64,000 bases of DNA from Streptococcus azizii (GCF_001984715.1 NZ_MSPR01000001.1:222451-286450); one strand, 5' to 3'; positions 28,011-36,997 are shown, numbered from the stretch's first letter. Translations and numbers: made by a program. The notes: generated by a model from the letters alone, not told the origin.

Positions 28011-28658
28011 ATGACCCCTAATAAAGAAGACTACCTAAAATGTATCTATGAAATCAGCACGCAAAAGGAAAAAATCACCAACAAGGAGGTAGCACTACGT
28101 ATGCAAGTCTCTCCGCCTGCCGTCACCGAAATGGCGAAGCGAATGATTGAAGAAGGGCTGATTCAAAAAGATAGACAAGCTGGCTATCTGCTGACTCCTC
28201 TCGGTCAAAAAATGGTCGCTCGTCTCTATCGGAAGCATCGCTTAATTGAGGTTTTTCTCCTTGAACACCTAGGCTATACAAGTCACCAATTACACGAAGA
28301 AGCCGAAGTCCTCGAACACACTGTCTCGGATCATTTTATCGATCAGCTTGATCACTTTCTAGGTTCACCAAAGACCTGTCCACACGGAGGTACCATTCCT
28401 CTCAAAGACCAACTGTTAACGGAAGAGTATCAGGATACCCTTGATAAAGTCACAGAGACCGGAAGCTACCGCTTGGTCCGAATCAACGACTCTTTCTCTC
28501 TTCTTCAATTCCTTGAACAAATCCATCTCACCTTAAATGATGTCTTTTCTGTTCAGCAAATCGATCCCCTTACCCAAAACCTCCTCATTCATTGCGGAGA
28601 AACAACCATCGCCCTCCCCTTTAACATCGCAAAGGGATTGTATATCGAAAAAGCATAA
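28011..28658 (+). CDS. psaR: DtxR/MntR-family metalloregulator
   Basis: The start is chosen at 28011 (MTPNKEDYLKCIYEI) with AGAGAGGA upstream; the frame is open 29 codons further upstream, but those codons are promoter and repeat. The 215-residue protein has the DtxR winged helix (EVALRMQVSPPAVTEMAKRM), the metal-binding dimerisation domain (RKHRLIEVFLLEHLGY, HEEAEVLEHTVSD and CPHG) and a C-terminal FeoA/SH3-like domain. Orthologues (ScaR, SloR, MtsR, TroR) repress Mn transporters when Mn is high. It lies 730 bases after psaA and the operator at 24712 is its likely site. Confidence 0.9.
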   Translation: MTPNKEDYLKCIYEISTQKEKITNKEVALRMQVSPPAVTEMAKRMIEEGLIQKDRQAGYLLTPLGQKMVARLYRKHRLIEVFLLEHLGYTSHQLHEEAEVLEHTVSDHFIDQLDHFLGSPKTCPHGGTIPLKDQLLTEEYQDTLDKVTETGSYRLVRINDSFSLLQFLEQIHLTLNDVFSVQQIDPLTQNLLIHCGETTIALPFNIAKGLYIEKA

Positions 28659-28701
28659 AAGACCTGACACAGCACTTGATACACGCTGTGTCAGGTCTTT
28701 T
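28657..28701 (+). terminator. Terminator of psaR
   Basis: A perfect 17-bp stem, AAAAGACCTGACACAGC / GCTGTGTCAGGTCTTTT, around an 11-base loop. The left arm begins inside the stop codon. Confidence 0.9.
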
Positions 28702-28714
28702 GAGTGCATGATAG

Positions 28715-29050
28715 ATAACCAAAGCAAACTCCCAGCTACCTTTAAGAAATCTGCCGAAAACCTCCACTGGAGCTTTTCACTCATCAAGATACGAGGACTT
28801 TTGACACGAGTTTCTCTCGTTCTATTTCCAACCTTCAACAGTCTATCCCTAGACTGTTGAAGCGAGCAAAGCAAAAATGGGAGTGAAACAGTTCGGTGAA
28901 CTGTTTCAGCTGGTCACCCCAAAAGAAGAAAGTGACTATAGAAACCCGTGCCAAGAAATAGAAATTGGAAAGTGAGGATTAACCAGTTGAAACACGAAAG
29001 TGACCATAGAAACCCGAGACTAAAAATTAGACAGCGAGGTTAGCCGTTAC
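28715..29050. repeat. BOX-like composite repeat
   Basis: Cassettes: CTCCACTGGAG, ACGAGTTTCTCTCGT, CTTCAACAGTCTA..TAGACTGTTGAAG (28834-28862), GAAACAGTTCGGTGAACTGTTTC, and two GTGAC..-type arms with CCAGTTGAAACACGAAAGTG. It lies between convergent psaR and dtd. No ORF is credible in it. Confidence 0.8.
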
Positions 29051-29092
29051 CTAAGTCACCTGCCCCAATCCCCTATTTTTCTTTACATTTTA

Positions 29093-29536
29093 TCATTTCT
29101 GTTTGGTATCGAGCAAAATGGTCACAGGTCCATCATTGACAAGGGACACCTGCATATCCGCTCCAAATATACCTGTCTGAACAGGAACGACAGCTCCCAA
29201 ACCTTGATTTAACTCCTCATAACATTTCCGCGCAAGGTCCGGCGGAGCCGCTCCTATAAAGGCTGGACGATGGCCCTTTTTCGTATCCGCAAACAGGGTA
29301 AACTGTGAGATAGATAAGATTTGTCCTTCAATATCCTGAATAGACCGATTCATCTTCCCTTGTTCATCCGAAAAAATTCGCATATTGGTAATCTTTCTCA
29401 CTGCATAGTCCACATCCTCTTTGCCATCATCAGGCCCAATACCGACCAAAAGAAGAAGACCCTGCTTAATCTGTCCGTGAATTTGCTGATCAATGGTAAC
29501 AGCCGCCTCTGCTACCCGTTGAATAACTATTTTCAT
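29093..29536 (-). CDS. dtd: D-aminoacyl-tRNA deacylase
   Basis: A 147-residue DTD protein that hydrolyses D-aminoacyl-tRNAs. Family blocks: [15 protein letters not shown] at the N-terminus, [19 protein letters not shown] (the catalytic SQFTL and the Gly-containing chiral pocket) and [14 protein letters not shown] (NxGPVT). Rel lies 8 bases upstream on the same strand, the usual rel-dtd pair. The length is normal. Confidence 0.97.
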   Translation of the reverse strand: MKIVIQRVAEAAVTIDQQIHGQIKQGLLLLVGIGPDDGKEDVDYAVRKITNMRIFSDEQGKMNRSIQDIEGQILSISQFTLFADTKKGHRPAFIGAAPPDLARKCYEELNQGLGAVVPVQTGIFGADMQVSLVNDGPVTILLDTKQK

Positions 29537-29544
29537 CTATTCAC

Positions 29545-31746
29545 CTACCCATTTGTCCGTTTGACCGAGTACACTTCTGGTACTGACTTGATTTTATCCA
29601 CAACACTTGTCAGCGTTGCCAGATTTGGAATGCCAAAGGATACGTGAATGGTCGCAAACTTCATATCCTTGGTTGGCTGAGCATTGACAGAGGAAATATT
29701 TTTACTCGAATTGGTCAAGACTTTCAAGACATCATTCAGGAGACCTGATCGATTCAACCCATAGATGTCAATATTAGCCATATATTCCTTGCTAGACGGC
29801 TCATCTTCCCAGGACACATCAATCAAGCGAACTTCATAGTTTTCCTGACTTTTTAGGTTCATACAATCCGTCCGATGAACTGCTACACCACGACCCTTCG
29901 TGATATACCCCGTAATCTCATCACCCGGTACTGGGTTACAGCACTTGGCAAGACGAATCAAAAGGCCTGAGGCTCCTTCAATCACCACACCGCCCTCATG
30001 GCGAATCTTGAGGCTATCTTTATTATCTTGCTTCACCTCGCCACCGTTGACCAGTTCATCCGCAACAGCCTTTGCTTTGGCACGTTCTGCCTCACGTCGC
30101 TCTTTTTCAGTCAAACGATTAAAGATAGACATGGCAGAAATTTCTCCAAAGCCTACCGCTGCAAAGAGAGCCTCATCAGTCTTATAGCTCGTTTTTTGCA
30201 ATACATCGTCCAAATGCTTGCGATCCAAATATTGATTCGCCACATAGCCATTTTCCTGTAGGAGATTCTGAACCAACTCACGTCCCTTGGTAATCGATAG
30301 TTCCTTGTCTTGGTTTTTGAAAAATTGACGAATTTTATTTCTAGCTTTATGCGTTTTTACTAGATTCACCCAGTCACGACTTGGCCCAAAAGAATTGGCA
30401 CTTGTAATAATTTCAACTTGGTCGCCTGTTTTGAGCTTAGTGGTCAAGGGGACCATGCGACCATTGACCTTAGCTCCTGTTGCTTTTTCGCCAACCTTGG
30501 TGTGGATTTCATAGGCAAAGTCAATCGGCACAGAGTCTTTCGGTAATTCTCTGACGGACCCGTCTGGTGTAAATACGTAGATTCGTTCGGTGAAAATATC
30601 ATCCTTGACAGAATCGACAAAGGTCTGTGCATCTCCAGCATCTGCCTGCAATTCAATCAAATTATTGATCCATTTCAGTTCCTGCTGACTGGCTCTTGCC
30701 TTACCGCCGCGTTTATACGCCCAGTGGGCTGCGACCCCGTATTCCGCTACCTGGTGCATTTCTGCGGTCCGAATCTGAAATTCAATCGGTCCTCTTGGAC
30801 CATAGACTGTCGTGTGAATCGACTGGTAACCATTTGCTTTGGGGTTGGCTATGTAATCCTTAAACCGCCCCGGCATCGGACGCCACAACTCATGAATATA
30901 TCCTAGCATGGCGTAGACATCGCTCGGTGTTTCCATGATACAACGAATGGCAATCAAGTCATACAACTGATCAAATCGCTTCTTCTTGTCATGCATCTTT
31001 CGATAGATCGAATAAATATGCTTGGGACGACCATAGATATGACCATAAAGATGATGCTCGCTTGCAAACTCGCGAATCTTATCAACCACCTCATTGACTA
31101 AGGCTTCCCGTTCCCTACGCTTTTCAGTCATCAGATGCGTAATCTTGTAAAACTCCGTCTCATTCAGATAGCGAAAGGCCATGTCCTCCAATTCCCACTT
31201 GATAGACGAAATCCCTAGACGATGAGCAAGTGGAGCATAAATTTCCATTGTTTCACGTGAAATCCGCTCCTGCTTATCCTTCCGTAAATGCTTCAAGGTA
31301 CGCATATTATGCAAACGGTCTGCTAACTTAACCAATATGACCCGCATATCCTTAGACATAGCAATTAGCATCTTGCGATGATTTTCAGCTAATTGTTCTT
31401 CGTGCGATTGGTACTCAACTTTCCCAAGTTTGGTCACCCCATCCACAATCATCCGCACATCCGAGCCAAACTCTGCTTCCATTTCATCCAATGTAATAGC
31501 TGTATCTTCTACTACATCATGCAAAAAGCCACAGGCAACCGTCACTGCATCAAGCTGCAAACCCGCTAAAATACCCGCTACCTGAATAGGATGGATAATA
31601 TAAGGCTCGCCTGATTTGCGAAACTGCTGGCTGTGAGCTGCAAGAGCGTATTCCAGCGCTTTGCGTACAAAGGCTACATCCTCTTTAGGCATATACTGAG
31701 CCGTCAGATCAATGACCTCTTCCCCTGTTAGATTGATTTCTTTCAT
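29545..31746 (-). CDS. relA: Bifunctional (p)ppGpp synthetase/hydrolase
   Basis: A 733-residue long RSH protein. In order: HD hydrolase domain (HDVVEDTAI near residue 77), synthetase domain (RPKHIYSIYRKMHDKKKRFD and later GYQSIHTTV), TGS domain (VFTPDGSVRELPKDSVPIDF), a helical/CC region (CCNPVPGDEITGYITKGRGV) and a C-terminal ACT domain. The HD residues are conserved, so both making and degrading (p)ppGpp are expected. It controls the stringent response. Co-transcribed with dtd. Confidence 0.97.
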   Translation of the reverse strand: MKEINLTGEEVIDLTAQYMPKEDVAFVRKALEYALAAHSQQFRKSGEPYIIHPIQVAGILAGLQLDAVTVACGFLHDVVEDTAITLDEMEAEFGSDVRMIVDGVTKLGKVEYQSHEEQLAENHRKMLIAMSKDMRVILVKLADRLHNMRTLKHLRKDKQERISRETMEIYAPLAHRLGISSIKWELEDMAFRYLNETEFYKITHLMTEKRREREALVNEVVDKIREFASEHHLYGHIYGRPKHIYSIYRKMHDKKKRFDQLYDLIAIRCIMETPSDVYAMLGYIHELWRPMPGRFKDYIANPKANGYQSIHTTVYGPRGPIEFQIRTAEMHQVAEYGVAAHWAYKRGGKARASQQELKWINNLIELQADAGDAQTFVDSVKDDIFTERIYVFTPDGSVRELPKDSVPIDFAYEIHTKVGEKATGAKVNGRMVPLTTKLKTGDQVEIITSANSFGPSRDWVNLVKTHKARNKIRQFFKNQDKELSITKGRELVQNLLQENGYVANQYLDRKHLDDVLQKTSYKTDEALFAAVGFGEISAMSIFNRLTEKERREAERAKAKAVADELVNGGEVKQDNKDSLKIRHEGGVVIEGASGLLIRLAKCCNPVPGDEITGYITKGRGVAVHRTDCMNLKSQENYEVRLIDVSWEDEPSSKEYMANIDIYGLNRSGLLNDVLKVLTNSSKNISSVNAQPTKDMKFATIHVSFGIPNLATLTSVVDKIKSVPEVYSVKRTNG

Positions 31747-31841
31747 TCCTCTTCCTCATTCGCACACTGTTTCTTACTATTTTACCACTTTCACGCTAAA
31801 AGAAAAAGATGGGAGTCCTCCAAAAGCGCCGTACACACGAA

Positions 31842-31882
31842 GAAAATGCCTGTAACCATTTTCTAGCCACAGGCATTTTTTA
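31842..31882. terminator. Terminator-like hairpin upstream of rel
   Basis: AAAATGCCTGT / ACAGGCATTTTTT stem. It lies between rsmE (ending 32013) and the rel start (31746), and on the minus strand would end the prmA-rsmE transcript. The rest of 31747-32012 holds only a fragment of the CAGCTGT/AGCTAAAGCCGAAACAGCT cassette. Confidence 0.6.
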
Positions 31883-32012
31883 CCATTCATCTCCGCAATG
31901 AATATCGATTCTCTGAAAATCCCCTTTCTTCACACCCGTAGCCTACTGCTCAATAAAAATCATTAGTTTTTAGGCCCAGCTGTCTTAGCTAAAGCCGAAA
32001 CAGCTCCTACAC

Positions 32013-32762
32013 CTAAGCCCTCATCAATTCCGTTAAGACACTGACACTCGTTAGGGCATAAAGCGGAGCCGTCTCTGCTCGCATAATCCTCGGACCAAGA
32101 CCGACCTGGCGTCCTCCTTTGATTTCAAACCGTTCGATTTCATCAGGCGACAGTCCGCCTTCAGGACCAAAGATAAAGAGAATCTTTTCCCCACCTGTGA
32201 AATGCGTTAAAACCTCTATCAGAGTTGCTCGCTCACCTGCTTTAGCAGATTCTTCATAGGCGATAAGAACACAATCAAACTGGTCAAAAGTTGCAAGAAA
32301 ATCCGACTGATTGGCAAATAGGCTGACCTGAGGCACCCGATTACGCTTGCTTTGCTCAGCTGCTCCAAGGACAATTTTCTGCAATTTTTCAATTTTTTTC
32401 GCAACCTTCTTCTCATCCCATTTGACCACCGACCAGTCTGCTGGAAAAGCCCAGAACTGACTTACTCCTAGCTCTGTCGTTTTTTGAGCAAGAAATTCCA
32501 ATTTATCGCCCTTGGGAAAACCACAAGCAATAGTGACGGAAACAGGTAGTTCGACATTATCTGCTAGTTCTTCGATAATTTCAACAGATTGATGCTGGCT
32601 GTCCACCACGCGCGCCAAGCGTTTGATACCGTCATCAAAGACTAGGACAATTTGTTCATCTGCCTGCAACCGCATGACAGAAAACATGTGCTTGGCAGTG
32701 TCCTTATCGCTAATCTGGAAAACACCCCGCGGCGCTCTGCCCTTGATAAAATACTGTTGCAT
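32013..32762 (-). CDS. rsmE: 16S rRNA (uracil1498-N3)-methyltransferase
   Basis: The start is taken at the ATG at 32762 (MQQYFIKGRAPRG); a TTG four codons earlier lies inside the prmA stop region. The 249-residue SPOUT methyltransferase shows KLEFLAQKTTELGVSQFWAF, then QSKRNRVPQVSL, LFIFGPEGGLSPDEIERFE and LGPRIMRAETAPLYALTSVS, the knot motifs binding SAM. It methylates U1498 of 16S rRNA. It starts one base past the prmA stop codon and is coupled to it. Confidence 0.95.
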   Translation of the reverse strand: MQQYFIKGRAPRGVFQISDKDTAKHMFSVMRLQADEQIVLVFDDGIKRLARVVDSQHQSVEIIEELADNVELPVSVTIACGFPKGDKLEFLAQKTTELGVSQFWAFPADWSVVKWDEKKVAKKIEKLQKIVLGAAEQSKRNRVPQVSLFANQSDFLATFDQFDCVLIAYEESAKAGERATLIEVLTHFTGGEKILFIFGPEGGLSPDEIERFEIKGGRQVGLGPRIMRAETAPLYALTSVSVLTELMRA

Positions 32763-32763
32763 C

Positions 32764-33708
32764 CTAGCCCCCAATCACCCCTGATCTATCTCTGGTTTTC
32801 TTAAAAATAGCCGCATTCCATTCTCCTTGAATCATCTGAGTTTCGAGGAAAAAGCCTGCCGATTCAGCTGCTGAGCGCACCATATCCCACTTATCCGCAA
32901 TGATACCACTCATAATCAGATACCCTTCATCCTTGAGCAAGCGATGAGCATCATCTGTCAAATCTACCAAGATTTCCGCCAAGATGTTGGCCACGATGAC
33001 GTCTGCTTCAAGCTCCACACCACGAAGTAGGTCTCCTGTTTTGACCGTAATATTATCTGTATGAGCATTGAGACTAATATTTTCTTGGGCCACACGTACC
33101 GCGACCTCATCCAGATCATAGGCGTGAATGTCACCCGCACCAAGAAGGGAGCTGGCAATCGAAAGGACCCCGCTCCCAGTTCCTACATCAAGAACACGCT
33201 CACCACCTCGCAACACCTGCTCTAGAGCAAATAAACTCATCTTCGTCGTCGGATGCGTCCCTGTCCCAAAAGCCATACCTGGATCCAAACGAATTATCTT
33301 CTCACCTGCTGTCGCTTCATAGTCCGTCCAAGACGGCACAATGGTCAAATCGTGGGTAATCCGCGCTACCTCATAGTATTTCTTCCAATTATCCGCCCAG
33401 TCTTCCTCTTTCAAAATCTGGTCCTCCAGACGAACTGTTCTGGGATCCAAAAAGTCACTGACCTTTTCTAAACGTGCCAACAGCATTGCTTTAACATCTG
33501 CTATACATATATTTTCCGGGTAATACGTAATAATCGTAATTGAGTCCGCCTGTTCCTTTTCAGGCATGATTTCCCCAAATAAATCTTCCTTACCCAGATA
33601 GTCCGCCGTATCTTCAATAACAACACCTTGCGCCCCTAACTCAACCAAGAGATTGGAGACAATCTCTTCTCCCTGACGTTCAAGCTGTACCCGTAATTCT
33701 TGCCACAT
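32764..33708 (-). CDS. prmA: Ribosomal protein L11 methyltransferase
   Basis: A 314-residue class I SAM methyltransferase. The N-terminal substrate domain is followed by the SAM site [36 protein letters not shown] and the catalytic-region [30 protein letters not shown] is the hallmark loop of PrmA. It trimethylates ribosomal protein L11. Immediately followed by rsmE, the common Firmicute pair. Confidence 0.96.
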   Translation of the reverse strand: MWQELRVQLERQGEEIVSNLLVELGAQGVVIEDTADYLGKEDLFGEIMPEKEQADSITIITYYPENICIADVKAMLLARLEKVSDFLDPRTVRLEDQILKEEDWADNWKKYYEVARITHDLTIVPSWTDYEATAGEKIIRLDPGMAFGTGTHPTTKMSLFALEQVLRGGERVLDVGTGSGVLSIASSLLGAGDIHAYDLDEVAVRVAQENISLNAHTDNITVKTGDLLRGVELEADVIVANILAEILVDLTDDAHRLLKDEGYLIMSGIIADKWDMVRSAAESAGFFLETQMIQGEWNAAIFKKTRDRSGVIGG

Positions 33709-33738
33709 AGTCTCTCCTTTACTCCCAAATTCTTACTT

Positions 33739-33843
33739 ATACTCTTTAAAAATCAAAAGGATACGTCGTCAACTTGTCTCGGTGAACGCCAGTTCTACCT
33801 TCGCCTTCGTTTCCTAGTCTACTTTTGATTTTTATTGAGTATT
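33739..33843. repeat. Minimal BOX-like element (105 bp)
   Basis: ATACTCTTTAAAAATCAAAAGG at the left is mirrored by CTTTTGATTTTTATTGAGTAT at the right, with a short interior (CGTCGTCAACTTGTCTCGGTGAA, then CTTCGCCTTCGTTTCCTAG). There is no inserted cassette array, so it defines the basic unit. The right end touches the stop codon of the next gene. Confidence 0.8.
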
Positions 33844-34312
33844 AATACCTCGGATAAGGGTAAAAGTCTGTCTCCTCTACCTTACCCCTACCAGCTTCAA
33901 AAGCCTCCTTATCCCAGACAATCGCAAATTCTTCTGCAGCATCATCTGCCAAAAAATCCATGAGGTCGTCCAAACCTTTTTCTGCTGTCTCTGCTAGAAA
34001 TGCAACAAAGTAGGAGATAAATTCGCCTGATAAACCCTTTTTCTGCTCATAGGGGAGGACCGCTAAGTAGTCCTCTTTCCTCACACTTGATTTCAAGGGA
34101 TTATAAAATAAAACCACTTCTTCAAAGAAAATATCTTCCGCCGTTCTATTTCCCTCATCATCTACTATCTCAATGCCTGCCTTATTCTCCACTTCCAGTA
34201 AAAAAGCCACCTCCACTGCATGATTTTTCTTGTCCCAATGAATTTCAAAATCATAGGGAAATTCCTGCTCCATTTTCTGGCCTAACACATCTAAAAAACC
34301 GTACTTACTCAT
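33842..34312 (-). CDS. DUF3013 family protein
   Basis: A 156-residue acidic soluble protein matching the streptococcal DUF3013 pattern (N-terminal MSKYGFLDVLGQKMEQEFPY, C-terminal FYPYPRY). No enzymatic motif, membrane segment or signal. The function is unknown. Its stop codon lies at the edge of a BOX-like repeat; the ending PYPRY looks native to the family, so the repeat probably inserted just beyond the gene. It is divergent from rarA. Confidence 0.8.
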   Translation of the reverse strand: MSKYGFLDVLGQKMEQEFPYDFEIHWDKKNHAVEVAFLLEVENKAGIEIVDDEGNRTAEDIFFEEVVLFYNPLKSSVRKEDYLAVLPYEQKKGLSGEFISYFVAFLAETAEKGLDDLMDFLADDAAEEFAIVWDKEAFEAGRGKVEETDFYPYPRY

Positions 34313-34398
34313 CTTACCTCACTTTATAGTATTTATGATAGAATATATAGATAAGTGTAACACAAAACCAGCCAAAAAGACAGAAAGGACGAAACCAC

Positions 34399-35685
34399 AT
34401 GATTGACAATCTTGCCCTAAAAATGCGTCCCAAAACCATCGATCAGGTCATCGGCCAAGAGCACTTGATCGGGGAAGGAAAAATTATCCGTCGCATGGTA
34501 GATGCCAAGCGACTATCCTCCATGATTTTGTATGGTCCGCCAGGGATTGGTAAGACCAGTATTGCTAGCGCTATTGCAGGAACTTCCAAATACGCCTTTC
34601 GTACCTTCAATGCCACTGTCGATACCAAAAAGCGGCTCCAAGAAATTGCAGAGGAAGCTAAGTTTTCCGGTGGCTTGATTCTACTCCTTGATGAAATCCA
34701 TCGGCTGGATAAGACCAAGCAAGATTTTTTACTCCCCTTGCTTGAAAATGGAAATCTCATCATGATTGGAGCCACTACAGAAAATCCTTTCTTCTCTGTG
34801 ACCCCTGCCATTCGCAGCCGCGTGCAAATTTTTGAACTCGAACCCCTCTCAAATGATGACATCAAAGCAGCTATTCAGACAGCTATTTCAGAGCCTGAAC
34901 GTGGCTTTGATTTCCCCGTCACATTAGATGATGACGCACGTGATTTCATTGCAGCAAGTACGAATGGGGACCTCCGTTCTGCCTTCAATGCCTTAGAGTT
35001 GGCTGTCCTTTCCACTCCTAAAAATGCCAAAGGTAGCCACCATATTACGCTGGATACTATGAAAAATAGCCTGCAAAAAAGCTATATCACCATGGACAAA
35101 AACGGAGACGGACATTACGATGTTCTCTCTGCCCTTCAAAAATCTATTCGAGGAAGTGACGTCAATGCCAGCCTCCATTATGCTGCCCGCCTAATTGAGG
35201 CTGGAGATTTACCAAGCCTTGCTAGACGCCTCATGGTCATCGCTTACGAAGATATTGGCCTCGCTAATCCCGATGCCCAGATCCACACAGTGACTGCTCT
35301 TGAAGCTGCTCAAAAGTTAGGTTTTCCAGAAGCCCGTATTCCTATAGCCAATGTCGTGATCGATCTCGCCTTATCTCCAAAGTCAAATTCCGCCTACGTA
35401 GCTATGGATCAGGCTCTTGCTGACCTCAAAAAACATGGACACTTACCGATTCCAAGACATCTCCGAGACGGACATTACAAAGGAAGCAATGAATTAGGAA
35501 ATGCACAAGGCTACCTCTATCCTCATCATTTCCCTGAAAAGTGGGTAGACCAACAATACCTACCGGATGCACTCACTCAGCAACACTATTTTGAAGCTAA
35601 CGAAACCGGAAAATACGAGCGAGCTCTCAAACTAACTCAAGAAAGAATTATAGAATTAAAAAAACACAGTTCATCACAACCTTGA
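34399..35685 (+). CDS. rarA: Replication-associated recombination protein RarA (MgsA)
   Basis: A 428-residue AAA+ ATPase of the RarA/WRNIP family: Walker A GPPGIGKTS (about residues 46-54), Walker B LLLDEIHRLDK, sensor 1 MIGATTENP and the C-terminal tetramerisation block (RDGHYKGSNELGNAQGYLYP). It acts at stalled replication forks. The upstream AAAGGA is a ribosome binding site. 6S RNA and tRNA-Lys follow. Confidence 0.96.
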   Translation: MIDNLALKMRPKTIDQVIGQEHLIGEGKIIRRMVDAKRLSSMILYGPPGIGKTSIASAIAGTSKYAFRTFNATVDTKKRLQEIAEEAKFSGGLILLLDEIHRLDKTKQDFLLPLLENGNLIMIGATTENPFFSVTPAIRSRVQIFELEPLSNDDIKAAIQTAISEPERGFDFPVTLDDDARDFIAASTNGDLRSAFNALELAVLSTPKNAKGSHHITLDTMKNSLQKSYITMDKNGDGHYDVLSALQKSIRGSDVNASLHYAARLIEAGDLPSLARRLMVIAYEDIGLANPDAQIHTVTALEAAQKLGFPEARIPIANVVIDLALSPKSNSAYVAMDQALADLKKHGHLPIPRHLRDGHYKGSNELGNAQGYLYPHHFPEKWVDQQYLPDALTQQHYFEANETGKYERALKLTQERIIELKKHSSSQP

Positions 35686-35782
35686 TAGAGTACGGAACAT
35701 ACTTTTTACGACAACGCTTTCTTTTTTGTCAATTTTCTCTTGATTTTTTTTCAAAATATGGTAAGATAAATACATAGATAAG

Positions 35783-35978
35783 AACTGCTGTGGTATACGA
35801 ATTCATACCTATGTGTTGACCGACTATTTTTGTATTACTAGGGAAACAAGAGTTTTCTAACAGTATGCAGGCCGTCTCACACGGAAGCGACTGAAGTTAG
35901 AAACGAGTTACCCACCTGCTACTTACTGTGCGGGATCAATACAATTCCTGAATCACCGGTACCAATACAGCGTTTTTC
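35783..35978 (+). ncRNA. ssrS: 6S RNA (candidate)
   Basis: A gene-free stretch between rarA and tRNA-Lys with the 6S shape. The ends pair as GCTGT (35787) with ACAGC (35967-35971), GGTAT with GTACC and ATTCA with TGAAT, enclosing a long arm with CCGTCTCACACGG..CGAAC-type loops and an open centre. TAAGAT preceded by TTGATT is a fair promoter just upstream, and a T-rich run follows the 3' end. 6S RNA binds RNA polymerase in stationary phase. Based on shape and locus; the RNA family model was not run. Confidence 0.65.
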
Positions 35979-35982
35979 TTTT

Positions 35983-36055
35983 CCTTCCTTAGCTCAGCTG
36001 GCAGAGCAGCGGACTCTTAATCCGTGGGTCGTAGGTTCGATCCCTACAGGGAGGA
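35983..36055 (+). tRNA. tRNA-Lys (CTT anticodon)
   Basis: Full cloverleaf: acceptor CCTTCCT/AGGGAGG with one G-U, D arm GCTCAGCTGGCAGAGC, anticodon stem GCGGA/TCCGT around CTCTTAA (anticodon CTT) and T arm GTAGGTTCGATCCCTAC. The discriminator base is A; CCA is not encoded. It decodes AAG. The prophage remnant directly downstream suggests that this tRNA end served as an attachment site. Confidence 0.95.
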
Positions 36056-36071
36056 TGTTCGCACATCTCCG

Positions 36072-36097
36072 AAAGCCTTGTATCGCAAGGCTTTTTT
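36072..36097 (+). terminator. Terminator after tRNA-Lys
   Basis: AAAGCCTTG / CAAGGCTTTTTT stem with a TATCG loop, 17 bases after the tRNA. Confidence 0.85.
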
Positions 36098-36146
36098 GCT
36101 TATCTTGCAACATTTTGGTCAAAATCTGGTCAAAAATTCTTTTTTC

Positions 36147-36575
36147 TTAGACCTTTTTATTTATAACCAACAATTCTCTTATTTCTTGATACCCTTCTTT
36201 TTCTATCTCTTGCAATAAATGTCCGTACGTTTCTATCGACTGCTGAATATCTTTGTGACCTAAGATTTTTGCAACAACCCATATATCCACTTTATTAGCT
36301 AATAAGTAGCTCCCGTAAGTATGACGAATTCCTGCTATACTCATTTTATCAGCTATATCTAACTCCTTCTTAAATCTTGGATTCAGTAAAATATCATTTA
36401 TAATTTTAGTTTTACTAAAACCTAACAATTTAACAGCCTCATCAATAGACCAGCACTGCCCCTCATCTGTTTTTCGTAACAGATCTAAATACTCCCCCTT
36501 ACTCACTACTAACAAATTATCAGGAACGGATATTGACACATTAAATACCTGCGTATTATTTACAATATCTACCAT
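36147..36575 (-). pseudogene. Prophage scar: DUF771-integrase C-terminus fusion
   Basis: The 142-residue frame is a chimera. Residues about 1-72 look like the phage DUF771 protein (VPDNLLVVSKGEYLDLLRK, WSIDEAVKLLGFSKTKIIND, NPRFKKELDI). From about residue 75 it is the C-terminal end of a tyrosine recombinase: GIRHTYGSYLLANKVDIWVV then AKILGHKDIQQSIETYGHL, with the Arg-His, LGH and the nucleophile Tyr, but without the first catalytic Arg and the whole N-terminal domain. The start at 36575 has AGGAGG. I infer a deletion that removed most of a prophage at tRNA-Lys and joined two genes in frame. It cannot be an active integrase. Confidence 0.8.
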
Positions 36576-36628
36576 CACTATCCCTCCTCCTTATAAAAAT
36601 AAAAAACAAGCTATTTTTATGTACCTAT

Positions 36629-36657
36629 TTGACATTCTATCCCATTTTAGATATACT
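36629..36657 (+). promoter_or_regulatory. Promoter of type I antitoxin RNA, copy 1
   Basis: TTGACA (36629-36634), exactly 17 bases, TATACT (36652-36657): near-consensus, as expected for an antitoxin RNA that must outnumber its target. Confidence 0.75.
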
Positions 36658-36663
36658 GATAAT

Positions 36664-36782
36664 AGAAAAGGGCAGTTGCGCAAACAACTACCCTATGCAG
36701 AACCGTTTAAGACGGTGACTAGTTTTTCAATTATTAAAAAATAATCGTCAACCGGTCAAAGTTGAGACGGTTATTTTTTATT
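36664..36782 (+). ncRNA. Predicted antitoxin RNA, copy 1
   Basis: About 120 bases from the promoter above to the hairpin AAAAATAATCGTCAAC / GTTGAGACGGTTATTTTT (36735-36779). It begins AAAAGGGCAGTTG..CAACTACCCT and contains CCGTTTAAGACGG, two small stem-loops almost identical in copy 2. Its 3' end overlaps the 3' end of the convergent toxin gene, the BsrG/SR4 and TxpA/RatA arrangement. RNA not demonstrated. Confidence 0.65.
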
Positions 36783-36875
36783 GCTCAATTTTACGATAGT
36801 AACAACTAAACCGATAAGGGAAAGTATGAAACTACTAAACCCTAGCATTAGTTGCATTGCCTCGTAAACCGACAA
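36771..36875 (-). CDS. Type I toxin of the TxpA/BsrG (holin-like) family, copy 1
   Basis: A 34-residue peptide starting at a TTG at 36875: MSVYEAMQLMLGFSSFILSL, then IGLVVTIVKLSNKK. One hydrophobic helix and a lysine-rich end follow the family motif M(S/T)xYE(A/S)xxxM. AAGGAG lies 6 bases upstream of the TTG. Peptides of this class insert in the membrane and are toxic when their antisense RNA is lost. The start codon is uncommon, which fits low translation. The 3' end overlaps the predicted antitoxin RNA and shares its terminator hairpin. Confidence 0.8.
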   Translation of the reverse strand: MSVYEAMQLMLGFSSFILSLIGLVVTIVKLSNKK

Positions 36876-36916
36876 TATCCGCTCCTTTCTCTTTGGATTT
36901 TAGCACTTACATTCAT
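36848..36916 (-). CDS. Leader ORF overlapping toxin copy 1
   Basis: ATG at 36916 preceded by AAAGGTGGTGGTGCTT; it encodes the hydrophilic MNVSAKIQRERSGYCRFTRQ plus two residues, ending inside the toxin frame. A leader with the same upstream sequence precedes copy 2. The peptide sequence is not conserved between copies, but the ribosome binding site and position are, so the act of translation, not the product, is probably what matters. Confidence 0.5.
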   Translation of the reverse strand: MNVSAKIQRERSGYCRFTRQCN

Positions 36917-36971
36917 AAGCACCACCACCTTTCAGAAATTAGAGCCACCGTCTTAACTTTTCTGCCTTTCT

Positions 36972-36980
36972 AGTATACCA
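36972..36980 (-). promoter_or_regulatory. Toxin copy 1 promoter (extended -10)
   Basis: Minus strand TGGTATACT; no good -35. It lies back to back with the antitoxin promoter of copy 2 (36998-37026). Confidence 0.5.
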
Positions 36981-36997
36981 TATTTTTATATACTTTG

